Below, in pieces: positions 18,945 through 29,771 of a DNA stretch of 64,000 bases. The notes below the pieces were generated by a model, which saw only the letters and a program-made list of their open reading frames with translations, ran no database searches and was not told the DNA's origin. Position 1 is the first letter of the stretch. Every line of letters begins with the position of its first letter. Source of the DNA: an uncultured Pelagibacteraceae bacterium (GTDB lineage Bacteria; Pseudomonadota; Alphaproteobacteria; Pelagibacterales; Pelagibacteraceae); contig CACJYR010000005.1 of the NCBI GenBank assembly GCA_902597675.1, positions 1-64,000 on the forward strand, read 5' to 3'. The position numbers were made by a program, and so were the translations under genes.

Positions 18945-20090
18945 ATGGATGGACCTTTAAAAAACCTACTGGTAGTTGATTTAACAAGGGTATTAGTTGG
19001 TCCTTACTGCACTATGATATTATCTGATTTAGGGGCTAGAGTAATTAAAGTTGAAGCACCTGAAATTGGAGATGACTCAAGAAAATTTGGACCATTCATA
19101 AAAGATTATTCTGCTTATTTCATGTCTCTTAATAGAGGAAAGGAAAGTATTGCGCTTAATTTAAAGAATGATGAAGATAAAAAAATTTTTGAAAAAATTT
19201 TATCCAAAGCAGATATTTTAGTTGAAAATTTTAAACCTGGAACTTTAGAAAAATGGGGGTTTGGCTGGAAAGATGTTAATAAGAAATATCCAAAACTAAT
19301 TTATGCATCTGCATCAGGCTTTGGTCAAACTGGTCCACTTAAAGAATTACCTGCTTACGACATGGTAGTTCAGGGTATGGGTGGTTTAATGAGTGTTACT
19401 GGGCAACCAAACTCTGAACCTACTAGAGTTGGAACATCAATTGGAGATATTACAGCTGGGCTTTTTACTGCGATAGGTATTAATGCAGCTTTGTATGATA
19501 GACAAAAAACTGGAAAAGGAATGTTCATAGATGTTTCTATGCTTGATTGTCAAATAGCTATATTAGAAAACGCTATAGCACGTTATCTATCTAAAAATGA
19601 AATTCCAAAACCAATGGGATCAAGACACCCATCAATCGCACCCTTTGAAGCCTTTAAGACAAAAGATAGTTACATAATCATTGCGGCTGGAAATGATAAA
19701 CTTTTTGAAAAACTTTGTAATCTTCTTCAAATCCCAGAGGTAAGTAAAGATTCAAAATTTTCAGATAATTCATCTAGAGCAAAAAATATGGATGAGCTTA
19801 AAAAAATTTTAGAGGAAAAATTATTGAGTAAAAAAACAAGTGATTGGGTTAGTGAAATGGAAAAAGATAAAATTCCATGTGGACCAATTTTCAATATTAA
19901 AGAGGCTGTTGAAAACCCACAAATAGAGTCTAGAAACATGATTGTTAAAGCCTTTCACAAAGTTGTTGGAGATTTTAAACTAGCTGGTAACCCAATTAAA
20001 ATGTCATCTTATAAAGATGAAAAAACTAGAGGTGACATACCTGATTTAGATGAACATCGACAAAAAATTATAAAGGAATTTTGTAACTAA
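18945..20090 (+). CDS. CoA-transferase family III (CaiB/BaiF)
   Basis: LLVVDLTRVLVGPYCTMILSDLGARVIKVEAPE, GDDSR. Confidence 0.92.
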   Translation: MDGPLKNLLVVDLTRVLVGPYCTMILSDLGARVIKVEAPEIGDDSRKFGPFIKDYSAYFMSLNRGKESIALNLKNDEDKKIFEKILSKADILVENFKPGTLEKWGFGWKDVNKKYPKLIYASASGFGQTGPLKELPAYDMVVQGMGGLMSVTGQPNSEPTRVGTSIGDITAGLFTAIGINAALYDRQKTGKGMFIDVSMLDCQIAILENAIARYLSKNEIPKPMGSRHPSIAPFEAFKTKDSYIIIAAGNDKLFEKLCNLLQIPEVSKDSKFSDNSSRAKNMDELKKILEEKLLSKKTSDWVSEMEKDKIPCGPIFNIKEAVENPQIESRNMIVKAFHKVVGDFKLAGNPIKMSSYKDEKTRGDIPDLDEHRQKIIKEFCN

Positions 20091-20096
20091 TAAATT

Positions 20097-20624
20097 TTAA
20101 GAGTTTGAAGTGTCAGTTTCGTCTGCTGCTTGATCTTCACTTTCAGAAACTTGATCTAAAGAAACGTCTCCCTGTTCTGCTTCAGCATCATCAGATACAG
20201 GAGCTTCTGGCACGTCTAGTTTAGCTGTCTCGGACAATTCTGCTAAATCATCTTTAGAAACTTGAATTTTTTCAGGAGCTTTACGTGCTCTTTTAGATGG
20301 TAAAATAGGTGTTCCACTTTTCGAGATCTCACCTTTATATAAGCTTTCAAAATCATCACCAACATCCTCATCAGCTTCGGCACCATCATCAACTTGTTCT
20401 ACATGTTTTCTTAATTTGTAGACAGCGCTTTCAGTTAAATCGTCTACTTTAATATTTTCCTCAGCTATTTCTCTTAAAGCAATAACTGTATTTTTATCAT
20501 TATCACGGTCTAAAGTTGGTTCTATCCCGGTATTGAGCTGAGTTGCTCTTTCCTTTGCAACCAAAACTAATTCATATGGGCTATCTACTTTATCAATACA
20601 ATCTTCTACTGTAACTCTTGCCAT
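20097..20624 (-). CDS. rpoZ: RNA polymerase omega subunit with acidic C-terminal extension
   Basis: [33 protein letters not shown] is a canonical omega N-terminus; 175 aa total. Confidence 0.9.
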   Translation of the reverse strand: MARVTVEDCIDKVDSPYELVLVAKERATQLNTGIEPTLDRDNDKNTVIALREIAEENIKVDDLTESAVYKLRKHVEQVDDGAEADEDVGDDFESLYKGEISKSGTPILPSKRARKAPEKIQVSKDDLAELSETAKLDVPEAPVSDDAEAEQGDVSLDQVSESEDQAADETDTSNS

Positions 20625-20666
20625 GCCGGTTATCTATAAGCTGTAATTAAAAAAAGCAAGGATTAT

Positions 20667-21875
20667 TTAAATATATTCAGGATTTAACCTGTTTCTAACC
20701 ACAAACAGAGCAATTAAAGATAAGAAAATATATACAAATGAAATCACCGCTATTTGCTCAATTGTAAAGCCTTTGTCAATTAACAAGCCAAATAAAGCTG
20801 TGCCGAAGGCAGTAGAAAATACCATCAATGCTGTTGTTAATGCTTTAATTGATCCAATGTATTTTACGCCATAAATCTCAGCCCAAGTAGAGGACCCCAA
20901 GACATTGGCAAGCCCATTTGAAATTCCAATTAAACCAAGGAATATAAAAGCAGAAATAGAAATATCTAAATAAAACAAAACCAACATTGAAATCAACAAA
21001 GGTATGTTCATAAAGATCAATAATTTTCTGCTGGTAAATTTATCGATTAAAAACCCAGAGCCCAACAAAGTAATTACTGATAAGAAAGAATAAGCCATAA
21101 ATGATTGTGCTATGACAAATTCACCCCACTCTTTTGAATCTGTTATATATGACTGATAAACAAATACACCGGTAGCAATCCAAGGCATTGCTAACATATT
21201 CAAACAAACTATATAAAATCTATAATCTTTTAAAACCTCAACACGTGTCCAATTTTTAATTTCTTTTTCAACAAAATTTTGATCATTTACATCTTCCCTA
21301 GAATCAAAGTTCAGGTTTTTGATTAACGCAAAAGAAATAAATGGTAAAAAAAATAGTATTAATACAGAAATAGATAACCAAATGTTTTGCCACGCAGTTA
21401 AAGTAAGTAAATAGACAATTAAAACTGGTAAAATAAATTCTGCAGTTGATAATCCAAACCAACCGATACTTAGAGCTTTGCCTCTAGATTTAGTGAAAAA
21501 TCTTGAAATCGTTGTAGTTGCTGTATGAGACATTAATCCTTGACCGGAAAACCTCATCAGAAAAACACCAATAAATAAAAAAACTATTGATGAAATTTTT
21601 GAAAAGAAAAAACAAGAAAAAGCTAACATTAAAGTTACATATAAAGCAAATTTAAAAATATTTATGTCATCAATTTTTTTACCAACCCAAATTAAAAGGA
21701 AGCTACTTAATAATGTTGCCGAAGCATAAATTGAGCCAAATTGTCCATGAGTTATTGAAAGTGTTTCTCTAATACTTGAATTAAATAAACCAAGAAAAAA
21801 ACTCTGTCCAAAACTAGAAAAAAATGTAAAGATAAATCCAAATATAATTACTTTTAAACTTAAACTTTTAAACAT
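20667..21875 (-). CDS. MFS transporter
   Basis: About 12 hydrophobic segments, MFS-like. Confidence 0.82.
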   Translation of the reverse strand: MFKSLSLKVIIFGFIFTFFSSFGQSFFLGLFNSSIRETLSITHGQFGSIYASATLLSSFLLIWVGKKIDDINIFKFALYVTLMLAFSCFFFSKISSIVFLFIGVFLMRFSGQGLMSHTATTTISRFFTKSRGKALSIGWFGLSTAEFILPVLIVYLLTLTAWQNIWLSISVLILFFLPFISFALIKNLNFDSREDVNDQNFVEKEIKNWTRVEVLKDYRFYIVCLNMLAMPWIATGVFVYQSYITDSKEWGEFVIAQSFMAYSFLSVITLLGSGFLIDKFTSRKLLIFMNIPLLISMLVLFYLDISISAFIFLGLIGISNGLANVLGSSTWAEIYGVKYIGSIKALTTALMVFSTAFGTALFGLLIDKGFTIEQIAVISFVYIFLSLIALFVVRNRLNPEYI

Positions 21876-21883
21876 AAAAAATT

Positions 21884-22753
21884 ATGAGCTGTAATGTTGC
21901 TTTCATAGGTCTTGGTGTAATGGGCTATCCAATGGCAGGTTATATATCAAAAGGTGGTCACAATGTAACTGTTTTTAATCGTACAAAATCAAAAGCTGAA
22001 AAATGGATTGGAAAATACAAAGGTAAAATGGCTGAAACACCAGCGGATGCAGCTAAAGATGCTGAATACATTTTTACCTGTGTTGGTAATGATAATGATT
22101 TAAGAGAAGTAACTTTTGGTGACAAAGGAGCTTTCAAAACAATTAAAAAGGGTGCAGTCTATATTGATAATACTACAGCCTCAGCAACAATTGCTAGAGA
22201 GATTTATGATTATGCAAAGAAAAATGGATTTGGCGCATTAGATGCTCCTGTATCTGGTGGACAAGCTGGAGCAGAGAATGGTGCATTAACAGTGATGATT
22301 GGTGGCGATCAAGCTGACTTTGATAAAGCAAAAGACAAAATTGATTGCTACAGCAAAAAAATGAAATTGCTTGGTAAAGCTGGTTGCGGACAATTAGCTA
22401 AGATGGTTAACCAAATTTGTATAGCGGGACTTGTTCAAGGTCTATCTGAAGGAATTAACTTTGGAATGAAAGCTGGATTAAATATGGAGGATGTAATCGA
22501 AGTTATTTCAAAAGGTGCAGCTCAGTCTTGGCAAATGGAAAATAGATACAAAACGATGATTGATGATAAGTTCGATTTTGGTTTTGCAGTTGACTGGATG
22601 AGAAAAGATTTAAAGATTGCAATGGATGAAGCAAAAAATAATGGTTCATTATTACCTGTAACAGAACTTGTAGATAAGTTTTATGGAGAAGTTCAAGGTT
22701 TAGGCGGAAATCGTTGGGATACTTCAAGCTTAATAAAAAGATTTAGAAAGTAA
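21884..22753 (+). CDS. NAD(P)-dependent beta-hydroxyacid dehydrogenase (3-hydroxyisobutyrate dehydrogenase family)
   Basis: VAFIGLGVMGYPMAGYISKGGHNVTVFNRT, DAPVSGGQAGAENGALTVMIGG. Confidence 0.92.
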   Translation: MSCNVAFIGLGVMGYPMAGYISKGGHNVTVFNRTKSKAEKWIGKYKGKMAETPADAAKDAEYIFTCVGNDNDLREVTFGDKGAFKTIKKGAVYIDNTTASATIAREIYDYAKKNGFGALDAPVSGGQAGAENGALTVMIGGDQADFDKAKDKIDCYSKKMKLLGKAGCGQLAKMVNQICIAGLVQGLSEGINFGMKAGLNMEDVIEVISKGAAQSWQMENRYKTMIDDKFDFGFAVDWMRKDLKIAMDEAKNNGSLLPVTELVDKFYGEVQGLGGNRWDTSSLIKRFRK

Positions 22754-22756
22754 TGT

Positions 22757-23356
22757 ATGCAACCAGCATACTATGAAAATTTCGAGGAAATTCAAAATAA
22801 GTATTGGTCTATGCTCGATGATGCTGTGACTAATAGAGGATCTCCTTTTAGAATTCCTGTCTTTATTTGTGCACACCAAGATGAGGTAGATGGAAGAATT
22901 GTTGTTCTTAGAAAATCAGATAGAGCAAATAATCTATTACAATTTCATACTGATTTTAGATCACCAAAAGTAGAAATTCTTAAAAAAAATAAGAATGCCT
23001 CTCTAGTTTTCTACGATAAAGAAGAAAAGATACAATTAAGAGTAAAGGTAGAATGTGAAGTTAATAATCAAAATTCTACAACAGAAGAGTCATGGAAAAA
23101 AACTCAACATATAAGCAGACGTTGCTATTTAACTGATAGTCCTCCAGGGACTGCTTCAGAAAATCCAACATCTGGAATGATATCCAAATTAGAAGATTTT
23201 GATTATACCATGGAACAAAGTGAGGAAGGTTATAAAAACTTTACTGTTATTAAATGTAAGATTAAATCTATTGAGTGGCTATATCTTGCAGCAAAAGGAC
23301 ATCGAAGAGCAAAGTTTGATTTAGAAGCTAATGAAAATGCTTGGCTAGTTCCATAA
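22757..23356 (+). CDS. Pyridoxamine 5'-phosphate oxidase-like FMN-binding protein
   Basis: PNPOx-like split-barrel pattern (RIVVLRKSDRANNLLQFHTDFRSPKVEIL). Confidence 0.78.
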   Translation: MQPAYYENFEEIQNKYWSMLDDAVTNRGSPFRIPVFICAHQDEVDGRIVVLRKSDRANNLLQFHTDFRSPKVEILKKNKNASLVFYDKEEKIQLRVKVECEVNNQNSTTEESWKKTQHISRRCYLTDSPPGTASENPTSGMISKLEDFDYTMEQSEEGYKNFTVIKCKIKSIEWLYLAAKGHRRAKFDLEANENAWLVP

Positions 23357-23370
23357 CAAATTTTTATACC

Positions 23371-24537
23371 CTAAAACGTTCCCTTATCTATAGCTTTCAA
23401 AACAAATAATTTGTAATTGTAGTTTCGATGTACTGCGTGGGTGTAAACAATTCGATTATCATCAAAGTTGATAAGCAATGCAATTCCACCATATCCATCC
23501 ATACCCATCACCGTATCACTTATACCAGGATAATTGGTATGAAAAAAACCTGCGTAAGATTTTGAATAACCATCACCTTGTTTATATCCTTTGATAACTC
23601 TGTTTGCATAAACGTCCTTAAGATAATTTCCTATGCATGTATCACTGTTCCAGTCATTCAAGATGGCTATGCCAATTCTTAATGTATCGTAACGTGTTGC
23701 TTTAAAATTTGATTGAATAACACCCTTTGACTCAATTCCAGTACCATTAAACTCTAACCTTCCAGCAAGACCAACATGATCTTTTAGGACATCATTAATA
23801 AATGAAGAAAATTTATGCCCAGTTTTAAATGAAATATAATTCAAAGCTACATTGGGAGAAAATTGCGAGTATTTAAAACGTTTTTTTGCTGGTTTAGTAT
23901 TTGCTAATTCATTATTTGCAATATCAGCAATAGTTAAATCACCTATATCTCTTCCTGAGCTTAAATAATTATTTTTAATATATTTTTGATCACCTGTGCT
24001 GGCATTGATAACATCTTGCACTGTAGCTGTTTCTAGCAGCGTTCCTTTAACGATTGGCCAATCAGCTAAAGATGATGATAAAGAATTAATGTAACCTTTA
24101 CAGATCGCATGACCCATGAGGTAACCACCTAAACTTTTGCCTAAAGACATACTGTATATCATCGTGTCATTATCTATTAAATCTCCAAATCTTTCAGGGG
24201 GAGATAGCTGATCAATAACAATCTCTCCATCTTCATACATCAAATAACTAATTAGACCTGTCGACTGCATCTTCTTAACAATCTTTTTTATGATCTTTGG
24301 TTCTTTTTGAAGATTAAATTTTAAAGCAGTTGGTTGAGAAGATGGTTTGGTATAAAACTGATTACTTAACCCTCTAATGTTATAAGTAAGAAAATGGTAT
24401 TGCAGTGTCTCAAGATTTGGATTTTTTAATTCCTCAGGAATTTGTCTATTTTTCCATGTTTTAACTTTTTTACTTTCTGCAAAAACGTTACTACTCAATA
24501 ACAAACCTATAACCACGACCCAAAAAATCTTTTTCAT
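23371..24537 (-). CDS. Secreted serine hydrolase, beta-lactamase family
   Basis: Signal peptide; SLGKS-like SxxK motif. Confidence 0.72.
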   Translation of the reverse strand: MKKIFWVVVIGLLLSSNVFAESKKVKTWKNRQIPEELKNPNLETLQYHFLTYNIRGLSNQFYTKPSSQPTALKFNLQKEPKIIKKIVKKMQSTGLISYLMYEDGEIVIDQLSPPERFGDLIDNDTMIYSMSLGKSLGGYLMGHAICKGYINSLSSSLADWPIVKGTLLETATVQDVINASTGDQKYIKNNYLSSGRDIGDLTIADIANNELANTKPAKKRFKYSQFSPNVALNYISFKTGHKFSSFINDVLKDHVGLAGRLEFNGTGIESKGVIQSNFKATRYDTLRIGIAILNDWNSDTCIGNYLKDVYANRVIKGYKQGDGYSKSYAGFFHTNYPGISDTVMGMDGYGGIALLINFDDNRIVYTHAVHRNYNYKLFVLKAIDKGTF

Positions 24538-24546
24538 AATTAATCC

Positions 24547-25059
24547 TTAAAAAATTGATTTCGAATATTTTTTCCAGTTATCTTGATAGTGTTTTGTGTT
24601 TTCAAATACAGCTTTTTTTTCTTCCTCTGTAACTTCTCTTACTACCTTACCAGGTGAACCAATTACTAAAGAGTTGTCTGGTATTTCTTTATTTTCAGTA
24701 ATTAAAGCTTTTGCACCTATGATGCAGTTTTTTCCAATCTTAGCGTTATTTAGAATCACTGCACCGATTCCAATTAAACTGTTGTCCCCTATCGTGCACC
24801 CATGAAGCATAACCATATGTCCGACAGTTACATCTTTACCAACTTTAATTGGATATCCTGGATCGGTATGCAATACACATCCATCTTGAACATTTGATCC
24901 CTCACCTATATGAATATTTTCAATATCTCCTCTTAAAGTTGCATTAAACCAAACACTTGTATTTTTTTCTAAAGTAACATCACCTATGACGACCGCATTA
25001 GGTGCTACCCAATTTTCGCCAGAGTTTTTTGGTTTTTTATCTTTTAAATCGTAAAACAT
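24547..25059 (-). CDS. Gamma-carbonic anhydrase-like hexapeptide-repeat protein
   Basis: [41 protein letters not shown]. Confidence 0.88.
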   Translation of the reverse strand: MFYDLKDKKPKNSGENWVAPNAVVIGDVTLEKNTSVWFNATLRGDIENIHIGEGSNVQDGCVLHTDPGYPIKVGKDVTVGHMVMLHGCTIGDNSLIGIGAVILNNAKIGKNCIIGAKALITENKEIPDNSLVIGSPGKVVREVTEEEKKAVFENTKHYQDNWKKYSKSIF

Positions 25060-25079
25060 AATTTATATATTATTACATT

Positions 25080-25634
25080 ATGCCAATACAAACTCCAATA
25101 TGTGATTTCGGTCAAAAGGCTCACGACTTTAAGCTTAAATCAACTGATAGTAAAATTTTATCTTTAGAGGACGTTAAAGGTGAAAGTGGAACCTTAATAA
25201 TGTTTATTTGCAACCATTGTCCCTATGTTAAAGCAGTTACAAAGGATATTTCTGAGGATACCAAAAAATTGAAAGATTTAGGAATTAACTCTGTAGCAAT
25301 CTGTGCCAATGATGCTGAGAATTATCCAGAAGACTCGTTTGAAAATATGATTGAATTTGCAAAAAAAAATCAATTCGGTTTTCCATATTTGGTTGATGAA
25401 ACGCAAGAAATAGCCAGAACTTATGATGCTGTATGTACTCCAGATTTTTTTGGATACAACAAAAATTTGGAGCTTCAATATCGAGGCAGATTAAGAGAAT
25501 TAAAAAATTTAATTCCTGTAAGGGATGGTGATAGTGATTTATTTAATGCAATGAAACAAATTGCTGAAACTGGTAAAGGACCTGAAAATCAAACTCCGAG
25601 TGCTGGCTGTAGTATTAAGTGGAAAAATAGTTAA
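25080..25634 (+). CDS. Thioredoxin/AhpC-TSA family protein
   Basis: MFICNHCPYVKAV redox motif. Confidence 0.87.
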   Translation: MPIQTPICDFGQKAHDFKLKSTDSKILSLEDVKGESGTLIMFICNHCPYVKAVTKDISEDTKKLKDLGINSVAICANDAENYPEDSFENMIEFAKKNQFGFPYLVDETQEIARTYDAVCTPDFFGYNKNLELQYRGRLRELKNLIPVRDGDSDLFNAMKQIAETGKGPENQTPSAGCSIKWKNS

Positions 25635-26716
25635 TGTATTTAATTGTTACGAGATCTTTTCCACCAGAGGTGGGTGGTATGCAAAGTTTAATGTGGGGTT
25701 TGGCAAAAGAAATGTCTAAAAACTTTATGGTCAAGGTTTTTGCTGATCACTACGAGAATCATAAAGAATTTGATAAAAAAGTAAATTTTTCAATTGAGAG
25801 AGTTGGTGGAATTAAATTCCTAAGAAAGATTAGAAAAGCACAGCTAATTAATGAATATTTAAAAGAAAGTAAAGTTCAAGGTGTTATAGCTGATCATTGG
25901 AAAAGTTTAGAATTAATAGTAACTGATAAAAAAAAATATTGTTTAATTCACGGAAAAGAAATCAATCACGCTAAAGGAAGCTCTTTAAATAAAAGAGCAA
26001 ACAAAGTTTTAAATAGTGTTGAAAAAGTAATAGCAAATTCTGAATATACAAAAAATTTAGCCATTCAAAATGGTATAGAACAAGAAAAAGTTGTTGTGAT
26101 AAATCCAGGAATTAGCCCTGCCCAAGAATTAAATAAGACATCGTTAACTAAAGTTGAAAGCTTACTTAAAACAAAATCACCACGTTTAATTACAGTTTCA
26201 AGATTTGATAAAAGAAAAAATCATGAAAAAGTGTTGATGGCTCTGAGAAACTTAAAACAAATTTATCCAAATATTGTTTACATTTGCATTGGGTATGGAG
26301 AAGAAGAACAAAATTTAAAAGATTTGGTAAATGAACTCGATTTAAGTGGGCAAGTTATGTTTTTTAAAGAGATAACTGATGACCTTAAAAATGCTTTGGT
26401 GGCAAAATCAAATATATTTGTGATGCCATCAGTAAAATATAAAAGCTCAGTTGAAGGTTTTGGTATAGCTTATATAGAGGCTGCACAATATGGAGTTCCC
26501 TCTTTAGGTGGAGCTGATGGAGGTGCAGCAGATGCAATTCAACATGATAAAACAGGACTAATATGTGATGGAAATAATCTAGATGAAATTTATTCATCAT
26601 TAAATTCTATGATTGAAAATAAAAAATATTTGCATTTTGGTAAAAATGCAAAAGAGTTGTCATCTAAATTCGATTGGTCCAATACTATTGATGAATATAA
26701 AAAAGTTTTAGTTTAA
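25634..26716 (+). CDS. Glycosyltransferase, GT4-like (GT-B)
   Basis: RSFPPEVGGMQSLMWGLAKEM, VSRFDKRKNHEKVL, EGFGIAYIEAAQYGVPSLGG. Confidence 0.88.
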   Translation: MYLIVTRSFPPEVGGMQSLMWGLAKEMSKNFMVKVFADHYENHKEFDKKVNFSIERVGGIKFLRKIRKAQLINEYLKESKVQGVIADHWKSLELIVTDKKKYCLIHGKEINHAKGSSLNKRANKVLNSVEKVIANSEYTKNLAIQNGIEQEKVVVINPGISPAQELNKTSLTKVESLLKTKSPRLITVSRFDKRKNHEKVLMALRNLKQIYPNIVYICIGYGEEEQNLKDLVNELDLSGQVMFFKEITDDLKNALVAKSNIFVMPSVKYKSSVEGFGIAYIEAAQYGVPSLGGADGGAADAIQHDKTGLICDGNNLDEIYSSLNSMIENKKYLHFGKNAKELSSKFDWSNTIDEYKKVLV

Positions 26717-28215
26717 GATTTTTTTTTCGAAAAAGTTTTATAGATATGCCACAGAACAATAAGAATTGTTGTAACCAATATACAAACTGTCAGAGTTCTG
26801 TCCCATAGAAACTCCCAAGATCCATTACTTAAAAGTAATGATCTTCTTAGATTTTCCTCCATCAACCCGCCAAGAACAAACGCTAGTATCAATGGTGGCA
26901 TGGGAAAATCGTAAAGTCGTAAAAATGTTGCAACAACTGCTATGCCAATCATTAAATAAATGTCGAAATTATTAAATGACATTACATAAATTCCTGTAAT
27001 AGAAAAAAATAAGATTAATGGAATCAAATAATTTTTTGGTACCGCAAGAATTCTAGCGATGTAGGGAATTAATGGTAAATTTAATATTAATAATATTACC
27101 ATTCCAATATACATCGACATTATCACTGACCAAAAAATTTCAGGATTAGTCATATAAAGTCTTGGACCTGGCTGTATACCAAAGCCCAAAAGTGCACCAA
27201 GCATGACCGCTGTAGTTCCACTACCCGGTATACCTAAAGTTAACATTGGTACAAAAGAGCCTGAGCATGCTGCATTATTTGCTGTTTCAGGTGCAGACAA
27301 TCCATTCACACTTCCTTTTCCAAATTTTTCTTTTTCTTCATCCTTTACTAAATTTCTTTCCATTCCATAAGCTAAGAATGATGCAATAGTGGCACCCGCA
27401 CCAGGTAATACTCCAATCAAGAAACCAATAACTGAGGATCTTGGAATAGTTCGATACATTTTACCTCGTTCTTCTTTATTAATTCTTATTGATCCAAGTT
27501 CTGTTAATGAAACTTGTTTTGCTGCTGCTGTTGGATCATTTCGCTTTAATATGATTGTTAAAGCCTCACTCATAGCAAAAGTTGACATAACTACTAAAAC
27601 AAAGCTTATTCCATCTGTTAAATTCATATTATCAAAAGTAAATCTTGTAATATCAGATAGAGAGTCTTGACCGACAGATGCTAGCATCAAACCAAGTACA
27701 ACCATCATCATTGCTTTTAAAAACTGCCCTTTAGATGAAAAAGCCGCTATTGCAGTTAATCCTAAGATCATTAATGCGAAATAATCTGGCGATCTAAAAG
27801 ATAAACTTACTTTTGATAAACTTGGAGCCATAAACAATAAATAGATTGCTGATAGTGTTCCACCTGCAAATGAACTCCAGGCGGCGATAGCTAACGCTTT
27901 ACCAGCTTTACCTTGTTGTGCCATTGGATATCCATCGAAAGAAGTTGCTACTGTTCCTGGAACTCCTGGTGCATTTAGCAAAATTGAGGAGGTAGAACCA
28001 CCAAATACTGCACCATAATAAACTCCAGCCATTAAAATTAAACCCGTTGCAGGATCAAAACCATAAGTAATTGGTATCATTAAAGCAATTGCTGTCATGG
28101 GACCTAAACCAGGTAACATTCCAATAATTGTTCCAAAGAAACAACCAATCATCACCATAAAAATATTTTGAAATGATAATGCTGTAGTTAAACCAATTAA
28201 TATTCCTTCTGTCAT
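26713..28215 (-). CDS. tctA: Tripartite tricarboxylate transporter TctA
   Basis: GMLPGLGPMTAIALMIPITYGFDPATGLILMAGVYYGAVFGGSTSSILLNAPG. Confidence 0.95.
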   Translation of the reverse strand: MTEGILIGLTTALSFQNIFMVMIGCFFGTIIGMLPGLGPMTAIALMIPITYGFDPATGLILMAGVYYGAVFGGSTSSILLNAPGVPGTVATSFDGYPMAQQGKAGKALAIAAWSSFAGGTLSAIYLLFMAPSLSKVSLSFRSPDYFALMILGLTAIAAFSSKGQFLKAMMMVVLGLMLASVGQDSLSDITRFTFDNMNLTDGISFVLVVMSTFAMSEALTIILKRNDPTAAAKQVSLTELGSIRINKEERGKMYRTIPRSSVIGFLIGVLPGAGATIASFLAYGMERNLVKDEEKEKFGKGSVNGLSAPETANNAACSGSFVPMLTLGIPGSGTTAVMLGALLGFGIQPGPRLYMTNPEIFWSVIMSMYIGMVILLILNLPLIPYIARILAVPKNYLIPLILFFSITGIYVMSFNNFDIYLMIGIAVVATFLRLYDFPMPPLILAFVLGGLMEENLRRSLLLSNGSWEFLWDRTLTVCILVTTILIVLWHIYKTFSKKKS

Positions 28216-28682
28216 CCCATCACTCCAATAGATTTTAAGAAGGGATCCCTTAAGTAAATTTCAAGAACTCCATGAAGTAAATACATAAAAGCAGCAACAA
28301 ATGGGAATGAAAGTAAAAACATTAAAACCCATCTTCTCTCACCTAAAAAGTAATAAGAGGCAAATAAAAATAAAGATGTAGTTAAAAAGTAACCCACTTT
28401 TAAAATTGTTGCCCCGTAGATAATTGCAATTACAATTAGTAATGCCGTTTTTTTGTATTCTAAAGTTCTATGTTCAACTTTAATAGTATCTGGATCTGGT
28501 AAGATTAATTTTAAACCAGAAAAAAATAAACCAGCATATCCTAAATAAATTGGAAATGTTCTTGCATTAAATGGTGCATTTTCATCGAACGCAAAAACTT
28601 GTATTTGATAAGCTGTATATAAATAAAATGCTGAGAAAATAAAAAAGAGCAGTGATATAATTTTTGTCGTATTTATATTCAC
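28212..28682 (-). CDS. tctB: Tripartite tricarboxylate transporter TctB
   Basis: 4-TM, between tctC and tctA. Confidence 0.82.
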   Translation of the reverse strand: MNINTTKIISLLFFIFSAFYLYTAYQIQVFAFDENAPFNARTFPIYLGYAGLFFSGLKLILPDPDTIKVEHRTLEYKKTALLIVIAIIYGATILKVGYFLTTSLFLFASYYFLGERRWVLMFLLSFPFVAAFMYLLHGVLEIYLRDPFLKSIGVMG

Positions 28683-28697
28683 TGCTCTTTAAATTAA

Positions 28698-28714
28698 TTA
28701 ATCCAGAGGATTAA
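28698..28714 (-). other. Short hairpin spanning the tctC stop codon
   Basis: ttaatcc aga ggattaa; 7-bp stem, 3-nt loop. Confidence 0.4.
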
Positions 28715-29691
28715 ATAACTCCTAGTTTCTTCATAAGAGCTGTCATTTCTTTTGTTTGAGTTTTTAAAAACTTAACAAACTTTTTGTCTGGGTTATAAAT
28801 ATTTACCCAAGCATTTCTTGCTCTTACTGCTTCCCATTCAGGAGTTTTTTGTACATCGCCTAACATTTTAGCAATAGCTTTTTTATCTTTGCTACTCATG
28901 CCTGGAGGACCAAAAAATCCTCTCCAGTTTACGAATTGTACATCATATCCTTGCTCTTTAAGTGTAGGTGCATCAGGTGCATCACCAACTCTATCAGGCG
29001 CAGTTATACCAATGATTCTTACTTGGTCTCTTGCTCCCATTAATTCACCTAAACCTGTAGATATAATTTGAGTTTCGCCAGATAAAAGTCCAGCTAATGC
29101 TTTTCCACCTGCATCATAAGGAATATAAGCTACAGCATTCGGATCTGCACCAGCAGCTTGAAATGCTAAAGCACCAATTAAATGGTCCATACTTCCTCTA
29201 ACAGAACCACCAGCCATTTTTATTGAACTAGGGTTTGCTTTATATGCATCAACAACATCTTTAAAGTTTTTGAAAGGTGAGTCTTTTGCAACTGCAATTG
29301 CACCATAATCACCAATTACTCCAGCAATTGGCACAACATCTTTATAAGATAAAGTTCCACTTCCGCTGACATAACCTTTATGTCTTGTAATTGATCTCAA
29401 AACTAGTGGTGTTGATTGAACTAAGATTGTATTTTCCGGCTTAGTATTAATCATGTAAGCAAGAGCTTTTCCACCACCACCACCTGACATATTTTCAAAT
29501 GATGCGCTTTTTAAAAATCCAGCTTTTGTCAAAGCTTCTCCAGTACCTCTAGCAGTTCCATCCCAACCACCACCAGCACCACCACCAATTACAAAGTGTA
29601 GTTTATCAATTGCAATTGAGTTGACTGTAGTTGTTGATAATAAAAGAGCGGCAGAGAATAAAACTGAAAAAAAAGATTTAATTAGTTTCAT
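28711..29691 (-). CDS. tctC: Tripartite tricarboxylate transporter substrate-binding protein TctC
   Basis: Signal peptide; FVIGGGAGGGWDGTARGTGEAL. Confidence 0.92.
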   Translation of the reverse strand: MKLIKSFFSVLFSAALLLSTTTVNSIAIDKLHFVIGGGAGGGWDGTARGTGEALTKAGFLKSASFENMSGGGGGKALAYMINTKPENTILVQSTPLVLRSITRHKGYVSGSGTLSYKDVVPIAGVIGDYGAIAVAKDSPFKNFKDVVDAYKANPSSIKMAGGSVRGSMDHLIGALAFQAAGADPNAVAYIPYDAGGKALAGLLSGETQIISTGLGELMGARDQVRIIGITAPDRVGDAPDAPTLKEQGYDVQFVNWRGFFGPPGMSSKDKKAIAKMLGDVQKTPEWEAVRARNAWVNIYNPDKKFVKFLKTQTKEMTALMKKLGVI

Positions 29692-29771
29692 TATTTCCTC
29701 TCGTTGTTATAGTTAATTACATAGATTAAACATACTTTTAGTAATCTAGTCAACAACCAAAGATAGAGCAC

